Shown: piece after piece, positions 35,756-42,770 of the stretch
Layout of the letters: each line of letters begins with the position of its first letter
How positions within the stretch are numbered: the stretch's first letter is position 1
Assembly: GCF_900302455.1 (NCBI RefSeq)
Contig: NZ_ONZG01000002.1
Span: forward strand, 124,001 to 188,000
Length of the DNA: 64,000 nt
Source: Falsiruegeria mediterranea M17
GTDB lineage: Bacteria > Pseudomonadota > Alphaproteobacteria > Rhodobacterales > Rhodobacteraceae
Reading direction: 5' to 3'
Made by a program: the position numbers and the translations under genes
Notes under the pieces: model-generated
Seen by the model: only the letters and a program-made list of their open reading frames with translations
Told to the model about the DNA's origin: nothing
Database searches by the model: none

Positions 35756-37051
35756 GTGCCCAAGGCGGTTGTTCTGGGTGGTTATGGCCTGATCGGATCG
35801 GCCTGCATGCGCGCCTTGGCGCAATCCGGCTTTGACGTCGTCGGATTGGGCCGCTCTCACAAGGCCGCCGAGATTGCAGATGCCACGGCCCAATGGATCA
35901 TCCGCGACATCTCGACGATCTCTGTCGCCGAATGGCGCGAAATACTTGTTAATGTGGATGTGGTCGTAAATGCAGCCGGGGCGTTGCAGGACGGGCTGCT
36001 CGATGATCTAGAGGCCATTCACGTCACCGCCATAGCGCAATTGGCCCAAGCAGCAGCGGACCTGCCCGTGCGGGTCATCCAGATTTCGGCCGCGGGTGTG
36101 ACCGAGCAATCCTCTACCGCCTTCTTTCGCACCAAGGCGCGCGGGGATGCGGCTCTGATGAGCAGTTTACAGAATTGCGTTATCCTGCGCCCCACCCTGT
36201 TGCTGGCCCCTCAGGCCTATGGCGGCACGGCCGTGTTGCGCGCGGCGGCTGCGATCCCTTTCGTCCATCCAGTTGTCCTGCCCGATGCGCAAATCCAGAC
36301 CGTGCACATCGACGACGTGACCGCTGCCGTTGTCCTGGCCGCCAATGGCAAAATCCCGGCAGGCACAATCGCTGATCTGACAGAACCCGAGGCGCAGAGC
36401 TTGCCTGACTTGATCGCGCGGATACGCGCCTGGCAAGGGTGGCCAACCCCACGTGTTTCACTTCGCCTGCCTGGGGTCAGTCTCTCTGCTACGGGACGGA
36501 TTGCTGACCTGCTGGGACTTCTCGGCTGGCGCTCACCGCTCAGAACCACCGCCCTGCGGGTTCTGTCCGACGGGGTACGCGGTGATCCGAAAGCCTGGGA
36601 CGCCGCTGGCGGGCCACCCTGCCGGGCTCTGGAGGACACATTGCGCGCCCTGCCCTCGACGCGGCAAGAGCGGCTCTATGCGCGGGCCTACCTCGCCCTG
36701 CCCATCGCCATCGGTGTTTTGGCGCTGTTCTGGCTGTTGTCCGGGGTGATCGCGCTGCTTGATCTGCAGCGAACGATGGCCGTGCTGGTCGATCAAAACG
36801 CACCCCGTTGGATGATCGCCCCGAGTGTCATCGGGGGTGCTGTAGCCGACGTCCTGCTTGGCCTCGCCATCCTCTATCGTCCGTGGACCAAACGGGCCGC
36901 CTTGGGCATGATGGCTCTGTCGGGGGCCTATCTGCTGGGCGGGTTGGCGCTAGCCCCCGCCCTTTGGTCCGACCCTCTTGGGCCGATGATCAAAGTGTTC
37001 CCGGGCATCGTCCTGGCGTTGATGGTTTGGCTGATGGTGGAGGACAGATGA
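35756..37051 (+). CDS. SDR-DoxX fusion membrane protein
   Basis: The 431-residue protein starts at GTG with AGGAAGGGAA upstream. Residues 1-280 form an extended/atypical SDR domain with VLGGYGLIGSACMRAL and VVVNAAGALQDG, but the second position of the usual YxxxK site reads FRTKARGD, so it may not be a standard reductase. Residues 295-431 hold four hydrophobic helices of DoxX-like (DoxX_3) type. The stop overlaps the start of the DUF2269 gene (ATGA). The pair looks like a membrane redox or electron-transfer unit, but no function is established. Confidence 0.8.
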   Translation: MPKAVVLGGYGLIGSACMRALAQSGFDVVGLGRSHKAAEIADATAQWIIRDISTISVAEWREILVNVDVVVNAAGALQDGLLDDLEAIHVTAIAQLAQAAADLPVRVIQISAAGVTEQSSTAFFRTKARGDAALMSSLQNCVILRPTLLLAPQAYGGTAVLRAAAAIPFVHPVVLPDAQIQTVHIDDVTAAVVLAANGKIPAGTIADLTEPEAQSLPDLIARIRAWQGWPTPRVSLRLPGVSLSATGRIADLLGLLGWRSPLRTTALRVLSDGVRGDPKAWDAAGGPPCRALEDTLRALPSTRQERLYARAYLALPIAIGVLALFWLLSGVIALLDLQRTMAVLVDQNAPRWMIAPSVIGGAVADVLLGLAILYRPWTKRAALGMMALSGAYLLGGLALAPALWSDPLGPMIKVFPGIVLALMVWLMVEDR

Positions 37052-37515
37052 CCTATGAGGTGCTCCTTTTTGTGCATGTCATCGGCGCCATGGTTCTCTT
37101 GGGCACCGGCGCCGGTATCGCCTTTTTCATGGTCATGTCGAACCGTAGCAAGGACCCGTACCTGATCGCCCATGTGGCGGGCGTCGTTGTGCTGGCAGAT
37201 ACGCTCTTTACCGCGACGGCCGCCATCTTTCAGCCGGTTACCGGCTACCTTCTGGCCCGAGAGGTCGGCTGGCCGCTGCTCGAAGGCTGGGTCGCCCTCT
37301 CACTTTTGCTTTACGTCTTTGTTGGCGCCGTCTGGCTTCCTGTGGTGTGGATACAAATCAGGATGCGCGATCTTGCAATCAACGCACGCGACAGTGGGCA
37401 GGATTTACCGCCTGCGTATCACCGCCTTTATCGCATCTGGTTCGCCTGCGGTTTTCCGGCGTTTGCCGCAGTGTTGGCAATTGTCTGGCTAATGCTGACC
37501 AAGCCCGCCCTCTAG
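37048..37515 (+). CDS. DUF2269-family integral membrane protein
   Basis: This 155-residue protein has four hydrophobic helices. It starts TYEVLLFVHVIGAMVLLGTGAGIAFFMV, where the helix-borne His (residue 10) suits metal or heme contact, and continues with GWVALSLLLYVFVGAVWLPVVW and a cytoplasmic loop YHRLYRIWFACGFPAF. It is coupled to the SDR-DoxX gene. DUF2269 proteins are known only as predicted membrane proteins. Confidence 0.8.
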   Translation: MTYEVLLFVHVIGAMVLLGTGAGIAFFMVMSNRSKDPYLIAHVAGVVVLADTLFTATAAIFQPVTGYLLAREVGWPLLEGWVALSLLLYVFVGAVWLPVVWIQIRMRDLAINARDSGQDLPPAYHRLYRIWFACGFPAFAAVLAIVWLMLTKPAL

Positions 37516-37536
37516 AACTGCCCCAAAACCAAGTCG

Positions 37537-37718
37537 GTATCCAAAAAATCGCGATCCAGTTCAGAAGAGTGAATACCAGCCCTCAAGATATTGAAAACAT
37601 GTCAGTATCTCCAGTTTCCCCCTTAGATCGATCTCCGGGCCCCCTTGCTTTTTCCCAGGTACTACACACAAAAGCTGGACAGATACCTGAGTTGTGCGAT
37701 ACCCACGACGCAAGATAC
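37537..37718. promoter_or_regulatory. Cluster of GATAC motifs upstream of kynU
   Basis: GATAC occurs five times on the two strands in about 180 bp: GTATC at 37537-37541 and 37605-37609, GATAC at 37682-37686, 37698-37702 and 37714-37718. The 234-bp gap has no open frame of note, and its last 70 bp are AT-rich and probably include the promoter. An activator or repressor site is possible but unproven. Confidence 0.35.
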
Positions 37719-37749
37719 TTCAAGCTTAAAATATATCTGAGAGGCCATC

Positions 37750-38943
37750 ATGACCGACTTCGCTGCCACCAAGGCCATGTTCGAGTTGCCCGAGGGCGTG
37801 ATCTATCTGGACGGCAATTCGCTGGGGCCCCTTCCCAAGGCCGCAGGCGCGCGCGTTCAGTCCATGATGACCGACGAATGGGGCCAGATGCTGATCACCG
37901 GCTGGAACAAGGCCGGGTGGATGGCAAAACCCACCGATCTGGGGGATCGCATCGGCCGCCTGATCGGGGCAGAACCAGGCAGTATCGTCACCGGCGACAC
38001 CCTGTCGATCAAGGTCTACCAAGCGGTCGCCTCGGCGCTGGAGCTGAACCCCGGCCGTAAGGTTGTCCTATCCGACAACGGCAACTTCCCCACCGACCTT
38101 TACATGGCCGATGGGCTAATGCGTTCGCTTGGGGATGATTACGAACTGCGTGTGGTCGACCCCAACGCGGTAGGTGACAACCTGACTGACGACGTCGCAG
38201 TGCTGATGATCACCGAGGTCGACTATCGGAGCGGGCGCAAACACGACATGAAGGCGCTGACCGAAAAGGCTCACGCCAACGGGATCGTCACCGTCTGGGA
38301 TCTGGCGCATTCGGCCGGAGCGTTGCCGGTAGATCTGGCGGGCTGCAAGGCCGATTTCGCGGTTGGCTGCACCTACAAATACCTCAACGGTGGGCCTGGC
38401 GCGCCCGCGTTCATCTATGTGGCACCGCGCCATGCCGATCAGGTGCGCCCGGCGCTGTCCGGCTGGCTGGGTCATCAAGCGCCCTTTGCCTTTGATCTGG
38501 ATTACCGCCCAGGTTCCGGGATCGAGCGCATGCGCGTTGGCACCCCGCCCGTCATTCAAATGACCGCTCTTGAAACGGCAATGGACGTCTGGGACTTGGC
38601 CGACATCCATGAGGTGCGCGCCAAGTCCATCGAATTGACCGAATTGTTCATTGCCGAGGTCGAAGCAAACTGCCCCATGCTCGCGTTGGCCAGCCCGCGC
38701 GATGCAGAGGTCCGAGGTAGCCAGGTGTCGTTCAGCTTTGAAGATGGCTATGCCGCAATGCAGGCGATCATCGAGCGTGGTGTCATTGGTGATTTCCGCG
38801 CCCCCGACATCATGCGGTTTGGCTTCACCCCGCTCTACATCGACGAGGGCGACGTGCATGCCGCCGTGGCAATCATTTCAGATGTGATGAACAACAAACT
38901 GTGGGACCGGCCGGAATACAAAGTCCGCAACCGCGTTACTTGA
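37750..38943 (+). CDS. kynU: Kynureninase
   Basis: Kynureninase splits kynurenine to anthranilate and alanine, using PLP. The 397-residue protein begins IYLDGNSLGPLPKA, has the phosphate-binding SIKVYQAVASAL, WDLAHSAGALPVDL with the PLP aspartate, the PLP lysine Lys210 in CTYKYLNGGPGAP, and the C-terminal FRAPDIMRFGFTPLY. No other kynurenine pathway gene is in the window, so kynA and kynB must be elsewhere. The last 8 bp overlap the convergent TetR gene. Confidence 0.95.
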   Translation: MTDFAATKAMFELPEGVIYLDGNSLGPLPKAAGARVQSMMTDEWGQMLITGWNKAGWMAKPTDLGDRIGRLIGAEPGSIVTGDTLSIKVYQAVASALELNPGRKVVLSDNGNFPTDLYMADGLMRSLGDDYELRVVDPNAVGDNLTDDVAVLMITEVDYRSGRKHDMKALTEKAHANGIVTVWDLAHSAGALPVDLAGCKADFAVGCTYKYLNGGPGAPAFIYVAPRHADQVRPALSGWLGHQAPFAFDLDYRPGSGIERMRVGTPPVIQMTALETAMDVWDLADIHEVRAKSIELTELFIAEVEANCPMLALASPRDAEVRGSQVSFSFEDGYAAMQAIIERGVIGDFRAPDIMRFGFTPLYIDEGDVHAAVAIISDVMNNKLWDRPEYKVRNRVT

Positions 38944-39514
38944 TGGACAGCCCAGCCCCTGCGATGGCCGCCAGCAGGCTGACGCGGGCGGTATAGACCT
39001 CAAAATCAGGGGCGTGGAGTTTCACGCCCTTGAGCGCCGTGGTCAGCGTTGCCGCGATCTCGGACGCGCCGCCCGGCAGATGCACCCGGCCTTTGGCGGC
39101 CTCTTGGCTCATCCACTCGGCATAAAGCGCCTGCAATGCGCCCTCACCTGCATCGACAAGATCAGAGGCCATGCTAGAGCTGGCATCTAGCAATTCCATG
39201 CCATGCGGAGAAGCCAGCAACACTGCAATGCCTTCGCCCTGCTTGAGCATTGCGGCGCTCAGCAATTCCGTCACAGACCCGCGCGCACACAAAGCCTCGG
39301 ACACGGCCGTTGTGGCTTTGTCATAGTGATGCTGAACAAGGCTGCGGCAGATGTCTTCCTTGTTGCGATAGTGCTGATACAGCGCCGGCCGCGACATGCC
39401 TGCACCGCGCGCGATGTCGTCCATCGACGTCTTGCGGAACCCATAGGTCGCAAAGGCCTGAAACGCCGAGCCAAGGATTGCCTGCTGCTTTGGATCAGTG
39501 CTGATGTCTTTCAT
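38936..39514 (-). CDS. TetR-family regulator divergent from iorAB
   Basis: This 192-residue protein has an N-terminal TetR helix-turn-helix, TSMDDIARGAGMSRPALYQHYRNKEDI (about residues 30-56 in total), followed by an all-helical ligand domain. Its gene is divergent from iorA over a 101-bp gap that contains two dyads, one of which lies 11 bp before its own start. It most likely represses both itself and iorAB and is released by an inducing compound, perhaps an N-heteroaromatic. The ligand is inferred only from context. Confidence 0.87.
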   Translation of the reverse strand: MKDISTDPKQQAILGSAFQAFATYGFRKTSMDDIARGAGMSRPALYQHYRNKEDICRSLVQHHYDKATTAVSEALCARGSVTELLSAAMLKQGEGIAVLLASPHGMELLDASSSMASDLVDAGEGALQALYAEWMSQEAAKGRVHLPGGASEIAATLTTALKGVKLHAPDFEVYTARVSLLAAIAGAGLSIK

Positions 39515-39525
39515 GCTTCATGCTC

Positions 39526-39549
39526 TGACAGTTTTTGTTCAAACTGTCA
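39526..39549. promoter_or_regulatory. TetR-type operator 1 (TGACAGTTT-N6-AAACTGTCA)
   Basis: A perfect 9-bp inverted repeat with a 6-bp spacer. It lies immediately upstream of the TetR start and just before the -35 of the iorA promoter. Confidence 0.75.
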
Positions 39550-39550
39550 A

Positions 39551-39578
39551 TTGACACCCTGACACTTTACATTAAATA
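39551..39578 (+). promoter_or_regulatory. Predicted iorAB promoter
   Basis: TTGACA (39551-39556, consensus) and TAAATA (39573-39578) are spaced by 16 bp. Both dyads touch or overlap this promoter. Confidence 0.5.
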
Positions 39579-39585
39579 TGTCAGG
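39558..39585. promoter_or_regulatory. TetR-type operator 2 (CCTGACA-N14-TGTCAGG)
   Basis: A perfect 7-bp inverted repeat with 14-bp spacer that covers the iorA -10 region. It shares the TGACA half-site with operator 1. Confidence 0.5.
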
Positions 39586-39615
39586 AACCCTAGCTAAAGC
39601 GGAGACCAACGCGCC

Positions 39616-40080
39616 ATGGCCACCACACTCACCATCAACGGCAAGACCCATCAGGTCGACCTGCCCGACGACGTGCCCCTGCTTTGGGTGCTGCGGGACG
39701 AAGTTGGATTGACCGGAACCAAGTTTGGCTGCGGCGTTGCCGCGTGCGGCGCGTGTACCGTACACATCAACGGCGAGGCGGTGCGCAGCTGCCAGACGTC
39801 GCTGTCAGATGTCGACGGCCCCGTTACCACGATCGAAGGGATCGGCACGCCTGACAGCCTGGCCGCCATTCAAAAAGCCTGGGTCGAAAATCAGGTCGCA
39901 CAGTGTGGTTATTGCCAGTCAGGTCAGATCATGCAAGCGGCCTCGCTATTGGCCGAGAACCCCTCGCCCACGGATGCCGACATCGATGATGCGATGCAAG
40001 GCAACCTGTGCCGCTGTGGCACCTACCCCCGTATCCGTGCCGCGATCCATGAAGCGGCCAGCAAGATCAAGGAGGCCTGA
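39616..40080 (+). CDS. iorA: Isoquinoline 1-oxidoreductase-type 2Fe-2S subunit
   Basis: The small subunit transfers electrons from the molybdenum site. Its 154 residues bind two 2Fe-2S clusters: the plant-ferredoxin-like cluster with Cys39, Cys44, Cys47 and Cys59 ([13 protein letters not shown] ... SCQ), and the second one with Cys97, Cys100, Cys132 and Cys134 (QCGYCQSGQ ... LCRCG). Length and motifs match IorA of the xanthine oxidase family. It lies 3 bp before iorB. Confidence 0.93.
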   Translation: MATTLTINGKTHQVDLPDDVPLLWVLRDEVGLTGTKFGCGVAACGACTVHINGEAVRSCQTSLSDVDGPVTTIEGIGTPDSLAAIQKAWVENQVAQCGYCQSGQIMQAASLLAENPSPTDADIDDAMQGNLCRCGTYPRIRAAIHEAASKIKEA

Positions 40081-40083
40081 TCC

Positions 40084-42321
40084 ATGGGTATCGGAAAAAT
40101 CCTGCGCCGCACCTTCCTGATCGGCTCGGCTGCCATCGTTGGCGGTGTGGCCTTTGGTGCCTATCGCGTCACACGTGCCGCCCCCAATCCGCTGGACCCC
40201 AGCGAAGGTCAGGCCGCACTCAACCCCTTTGTCCTCATCGACCAGAATGGCGTGACGCTCTTTGCGCCGCGCGCCGAGATGGGCCAAGGCGTCAAAACCT
40301 CTTGGGCGGCGCTGATCGCTGAAGAGCTGGATGTCGAGCTGGAGCAGGTCAACGTTCTGCACGGACCTGCGGCTGCGGCGTACTACAACTCGGCTTTCCT
40401 GTCTGACGGTCTGCCCGGCAAGGGATATGACAAGAGCGATTTCCAGCACAATCTGGGCGAGGCTCTGGGTGTCATCGGCAAATCGCTGTCCTTGCATGGC
40501 ACCGGCGGCTCGACCTCGATGAAGGACGGGTTCATCCGCATGCGCGAGGCCGGCGCCAGTGCGCGCGAGACCATCAAGCAGGCCGCAGCCGAACAGTTGG
40601 GCGTGGATCGCAGCCAGCTGAAAACCGAGGCCGGACAGGTGATTGCACCCGACGGCACCGCGATCCCTTATGCCGAGCTGGCCGAGGCCACAGCCGGGCT
40701 TGAACCGGTCGAGGCTGAGCTGCGCGATCCGGCCGAATGGCGCTATCTGGGCCGCAGCCAACCGCGGGTGGACATGGTGGGTAAATCCACCGGCACGGCC
40801 GAATTTGCCATCGATGTGCGCCTGCCGGGGATGAAATTCGCCACCGTGCGCCGTAACCCCAAGCTGGGTAGTGGGATGAAGGCGTTCGAAGATCGCGATG
40901 CCAAGTCCATGCCGGGTGTCGAAAAGATTATCGACATCGGCGACGGCATCGCTGTGATCGGCACCAACACTTGGCTGGTCATTCAAGCCGCCGAAGCGGT
41001 CGAGATCGAATGGGAAGATGCCACATATCCGCCCACAACGGACGCGATTTTCGATCAGATCGCCAAGGCCTTTGACGGCTCACCAAACTCGACAATGCGC
41101 GACGACGGTGACGTGGATACGCCGGTCGAAGGCGCGACAGAGATCACAGCCGATTACACAGCCCCCTATCTGGCCCATTCAACCATGGAACCAATGACAG
41201 CTGCCGCTCAGCTGGACGGCAACGGGTTGCAGGTCTGGACCGGCACGCAGATGCCGCTCTTTGCGCAAATGCGGGCCGCCAGTGTCGCCGGGCTGGAAAG
41301 CGAACAGGTCGAGATCAACACCACCTATCTGGGTGGTGGTTTTGGACGCCGGTTGGAGCTGGACTTTGTCGAAGTCGCGGTCAAGGTCGCCATGGCGGTC
41401 CCCGGCACGCCCGTCCTCACCACCTGGTCGCGTGAGGAAGACATGCGCCACGACTATTTCCGCCCTGGTGCGATGGCCCGACTGCGCGGCGCGGTCAAGG
41501 ACGGCAAAGCGGTTCTGATCGACGGTCATGTTGCGGCACAATCGCCTGTTCAGCAGGCGATGGAGCGGATCACCGGAATCGCCGGTGGCGGCCCCGACAA
41601 GATCCTGGTAGAAGGGTTCTTCAATCAGCCCTATGCCGTTCCCAATTATCGCATGAGCGGCTACGTGGCGGACGTACAGGTTCCGGTAGGCTTCTGGCGC
41701 TCGGTCGGCAACAGCTACAACGGTTTCTTCCATGAGACGTTCATGGATGAGCTGGCCCATGCCGCTGGTCGTGATCCGCTTGAGTTCAGACTGGAGCATG
41801 CCCGCAACGAATGGGATGTGGCGGCCCGGTGCCTTGAGAAAGTGCGCGACATGTCCGGCTGGACCGGCAAGACACCCGATGGTGTGGGACGCGGTGTTGC
41901 CATGACCTACAGCTTTGGCACACCCGTTGCGCAGGTGATCGAGGTGGTGGATGAGGATGGCACCATTCGCATCAACAAGGCTTGGATTGCCTGTGACATG
42001 GGGCTGGCGATTGATCCGCATGTGGTCAAAGCGCAGATGTTCGGTGGCATGATGTACGGCCTGTCGGCGGCGTGCTTTGGTGAGATCACCTTTGACGAAG
42101 GCGAAGTGGAACAGTGGAACTTCCCCGACTACGATGCCTTGCGGATGCACTCTGCCCCCGAGGTTGAGGTTGAGGTGCTGGAAACCAACCGCTTCATGGG
42201 CGGCGCAGGAGAACCAGGCACACCACCGTCGATGCCCGCGCTTGGCAATGCGCTCTTTGATCTGACGGGGACACGCGCGCGCAGTCTGCCCCTGAGCCAC
42301 ACCTTCGATCTGTTGATCTGA
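40084..42321 (+). CDS. iorB: Isoquinoline 1-oxidoreductase-type molybdopterin subunit, Tat-exported
   Basis: The large subunit hydroxylates an aldehyde or N-heteroaromatic ring at its molybdenum centre. The 745-residue protein begins with a twin-arginine signal LRRTFLIGSAAIVGGVAFGAY, so with IorA it is expected to be periplasmic or membrane-anchored. Visible landmarks are PRAEMGQGVKTSWAAL near residue 62, LGGGFGRRLELDF, and the GGAGEPGTPP motif holding the active-site glutamate. No separate FAD subunit is present, as in IorAB and other cytochrome-dependent members. MoaA in this window supports its cofactor; the substrate is not readable from the sequence. Confidence 0.9.
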   Translation: MGIGKILRRTFLIGSAAIVGGVAFGAYRVTRAAPNPLDPSEGQAALNPFVLIDQNGVTLFAPRAEMGQGVKTSWAALIAEELDVELEQVNVLHGPAAAAYYNSAFLSDGLPGKGYDKSDFQHNLGEALGVIGKSLSLHGTGGSTSMKDGFIRMREAGASARETIKQAAAEQLGVDRSQLKTEAGQVIAPDGTAIPYAELAEATAGLEPVEAELRDPAEWRYLGRSQPRVDMVGKSTGTAEFAIDVRLPGMKFATVRRNPKLGSGMKAFEDRDAKSMPGVEKIIDIGDGIAVIGTNTWLVIQAAEAVEIEWEDATYPPTTDAIFDQIAKAFDGSPNSTMRDDGDVDTPVEGATEITADYTAPYLAHSTMEPMTAAAQLDGNGLQVWTGTQMPLFAQMRAASVAGLESEQVEINTTYLGGGFGRRLELDFVEVAVKVAMAVPGTPVLTTWSREEDMRHDYFRPGAMARLRGAVKDGKAVLIDGHVAAQSPVQQAMERITGIAGGGPDKILVEGFFNQPYAVPNYRMSGYVADVQVPVGFWRSVGNSYNGFFHETFMDELAHAAGRDPLEFRLEHARNEWDVAARCLEKVRDMSGWTGKTPDGVGRGVAMTYSFGTPVAQVIEVVDEDGTIRINKAWIACDMGLAIDPHVVKAQMFGGMMYGLSAACFGEITFDEGEVEQWNFPDYDALRMHSAPEVEVEVLETNRFMGGAGEPGTPPSMPALGNALFDLTGTRARSLPLSHTFDLLI

Positions 42322-42340
42322 GACCGGCAAAACGCGACCG

Positions 42341-42552
42341 GCAACGCCCCTGCAAGACGGGGCGCTCCCGCACCCGGGCAATCCTGGCTTCGCCAGCACC
42401 GCCACGGCCTTGGGCCGCGCGCCGCGCTGCGCGCGGCGCGGTTTCGCCTCGTGTCCAGCGTTTCGTGCCAACCGCCGAGCGAAGCGAGGCCCGGCCCAAC
42501 GGGAGGCTATGCCCTGGCAGGGGCGTGGCCGACGGGCGGGAGCCCCCCGCTT
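42341..42552. repeat. Dispersed imperfectly palindromic repeat, copy A
   Basis: This about 210-bp GC-rich element, 20 bp after the iorB stop, has a second copy at 61031-61250. Shared blocks in the same order are GCAACGC, CTCCCGC, CGGCCTTGGGCC, GCCAACCGCCG, GGCCCAACGGGAGGC and GCGGGAG. It has internal symmetry: a first hairpin CGCCCC/GGGGCG (42345-42364), terminal arms CTCCCGC (42365-42371) and GCGGGAG (42536-42542), and inner arms TTGGGCC/GGCCCAA. No open frame fits. A mobile non-coding element or structured RNA/DNA element is plausible. Confidence 0.75.
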
Positions 42553-42770
42553 GTTGCACCATCATCGTCCACTCTTTGGAAACAATTGTGGCAAGTTTTC
42601 CGAAAAACACCCCGATTTCGTCAGAATGCCTCCGTCCTTTTGCCTTTGACGCTCCTTAACCCGTTAAATGGGACGGAAGGACTATCGTTGAATCCATGAA
42701 GGCCCGTTTTGCAGAATATCGCGCGGGCGTTTCCTGATTTGGACACGCAAGCCAAGTCAGGACCAGTATC
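42553..42770 (+). other. Leader region of the RTX/Hint gene
   Basis: The rest of the 449-bp gap between iorB and the RTX gene is less GC-rich. It has the short dyad TTAAC-CC-GTTAA (42656-42667) inside a wider pair TCCGTCC/GGACGGA, but I see no convincing promoter boxes or open frame. Confidence 0.3.

Noticed and set aside
41179-42471. Minus-strand open frame of 430 codons opposite iorB
   Set aside because: IorB carries all molybdopterin-subunit motifs; the reverse frame is a shadow that runs into the repeat.
42382-42649. Short open frames inside repeat copy A and just after it
   Set aside because: GC-rich palindromes give stop-poor frames on both strands; none has a ribosome site or similarity that I can see.
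42656-42667. CtrA site TTAACCCGTTAA before the RTX gene
   Set aside because: CtrA sites need TTAA-N7-TTAA; here the spacing is four bases.
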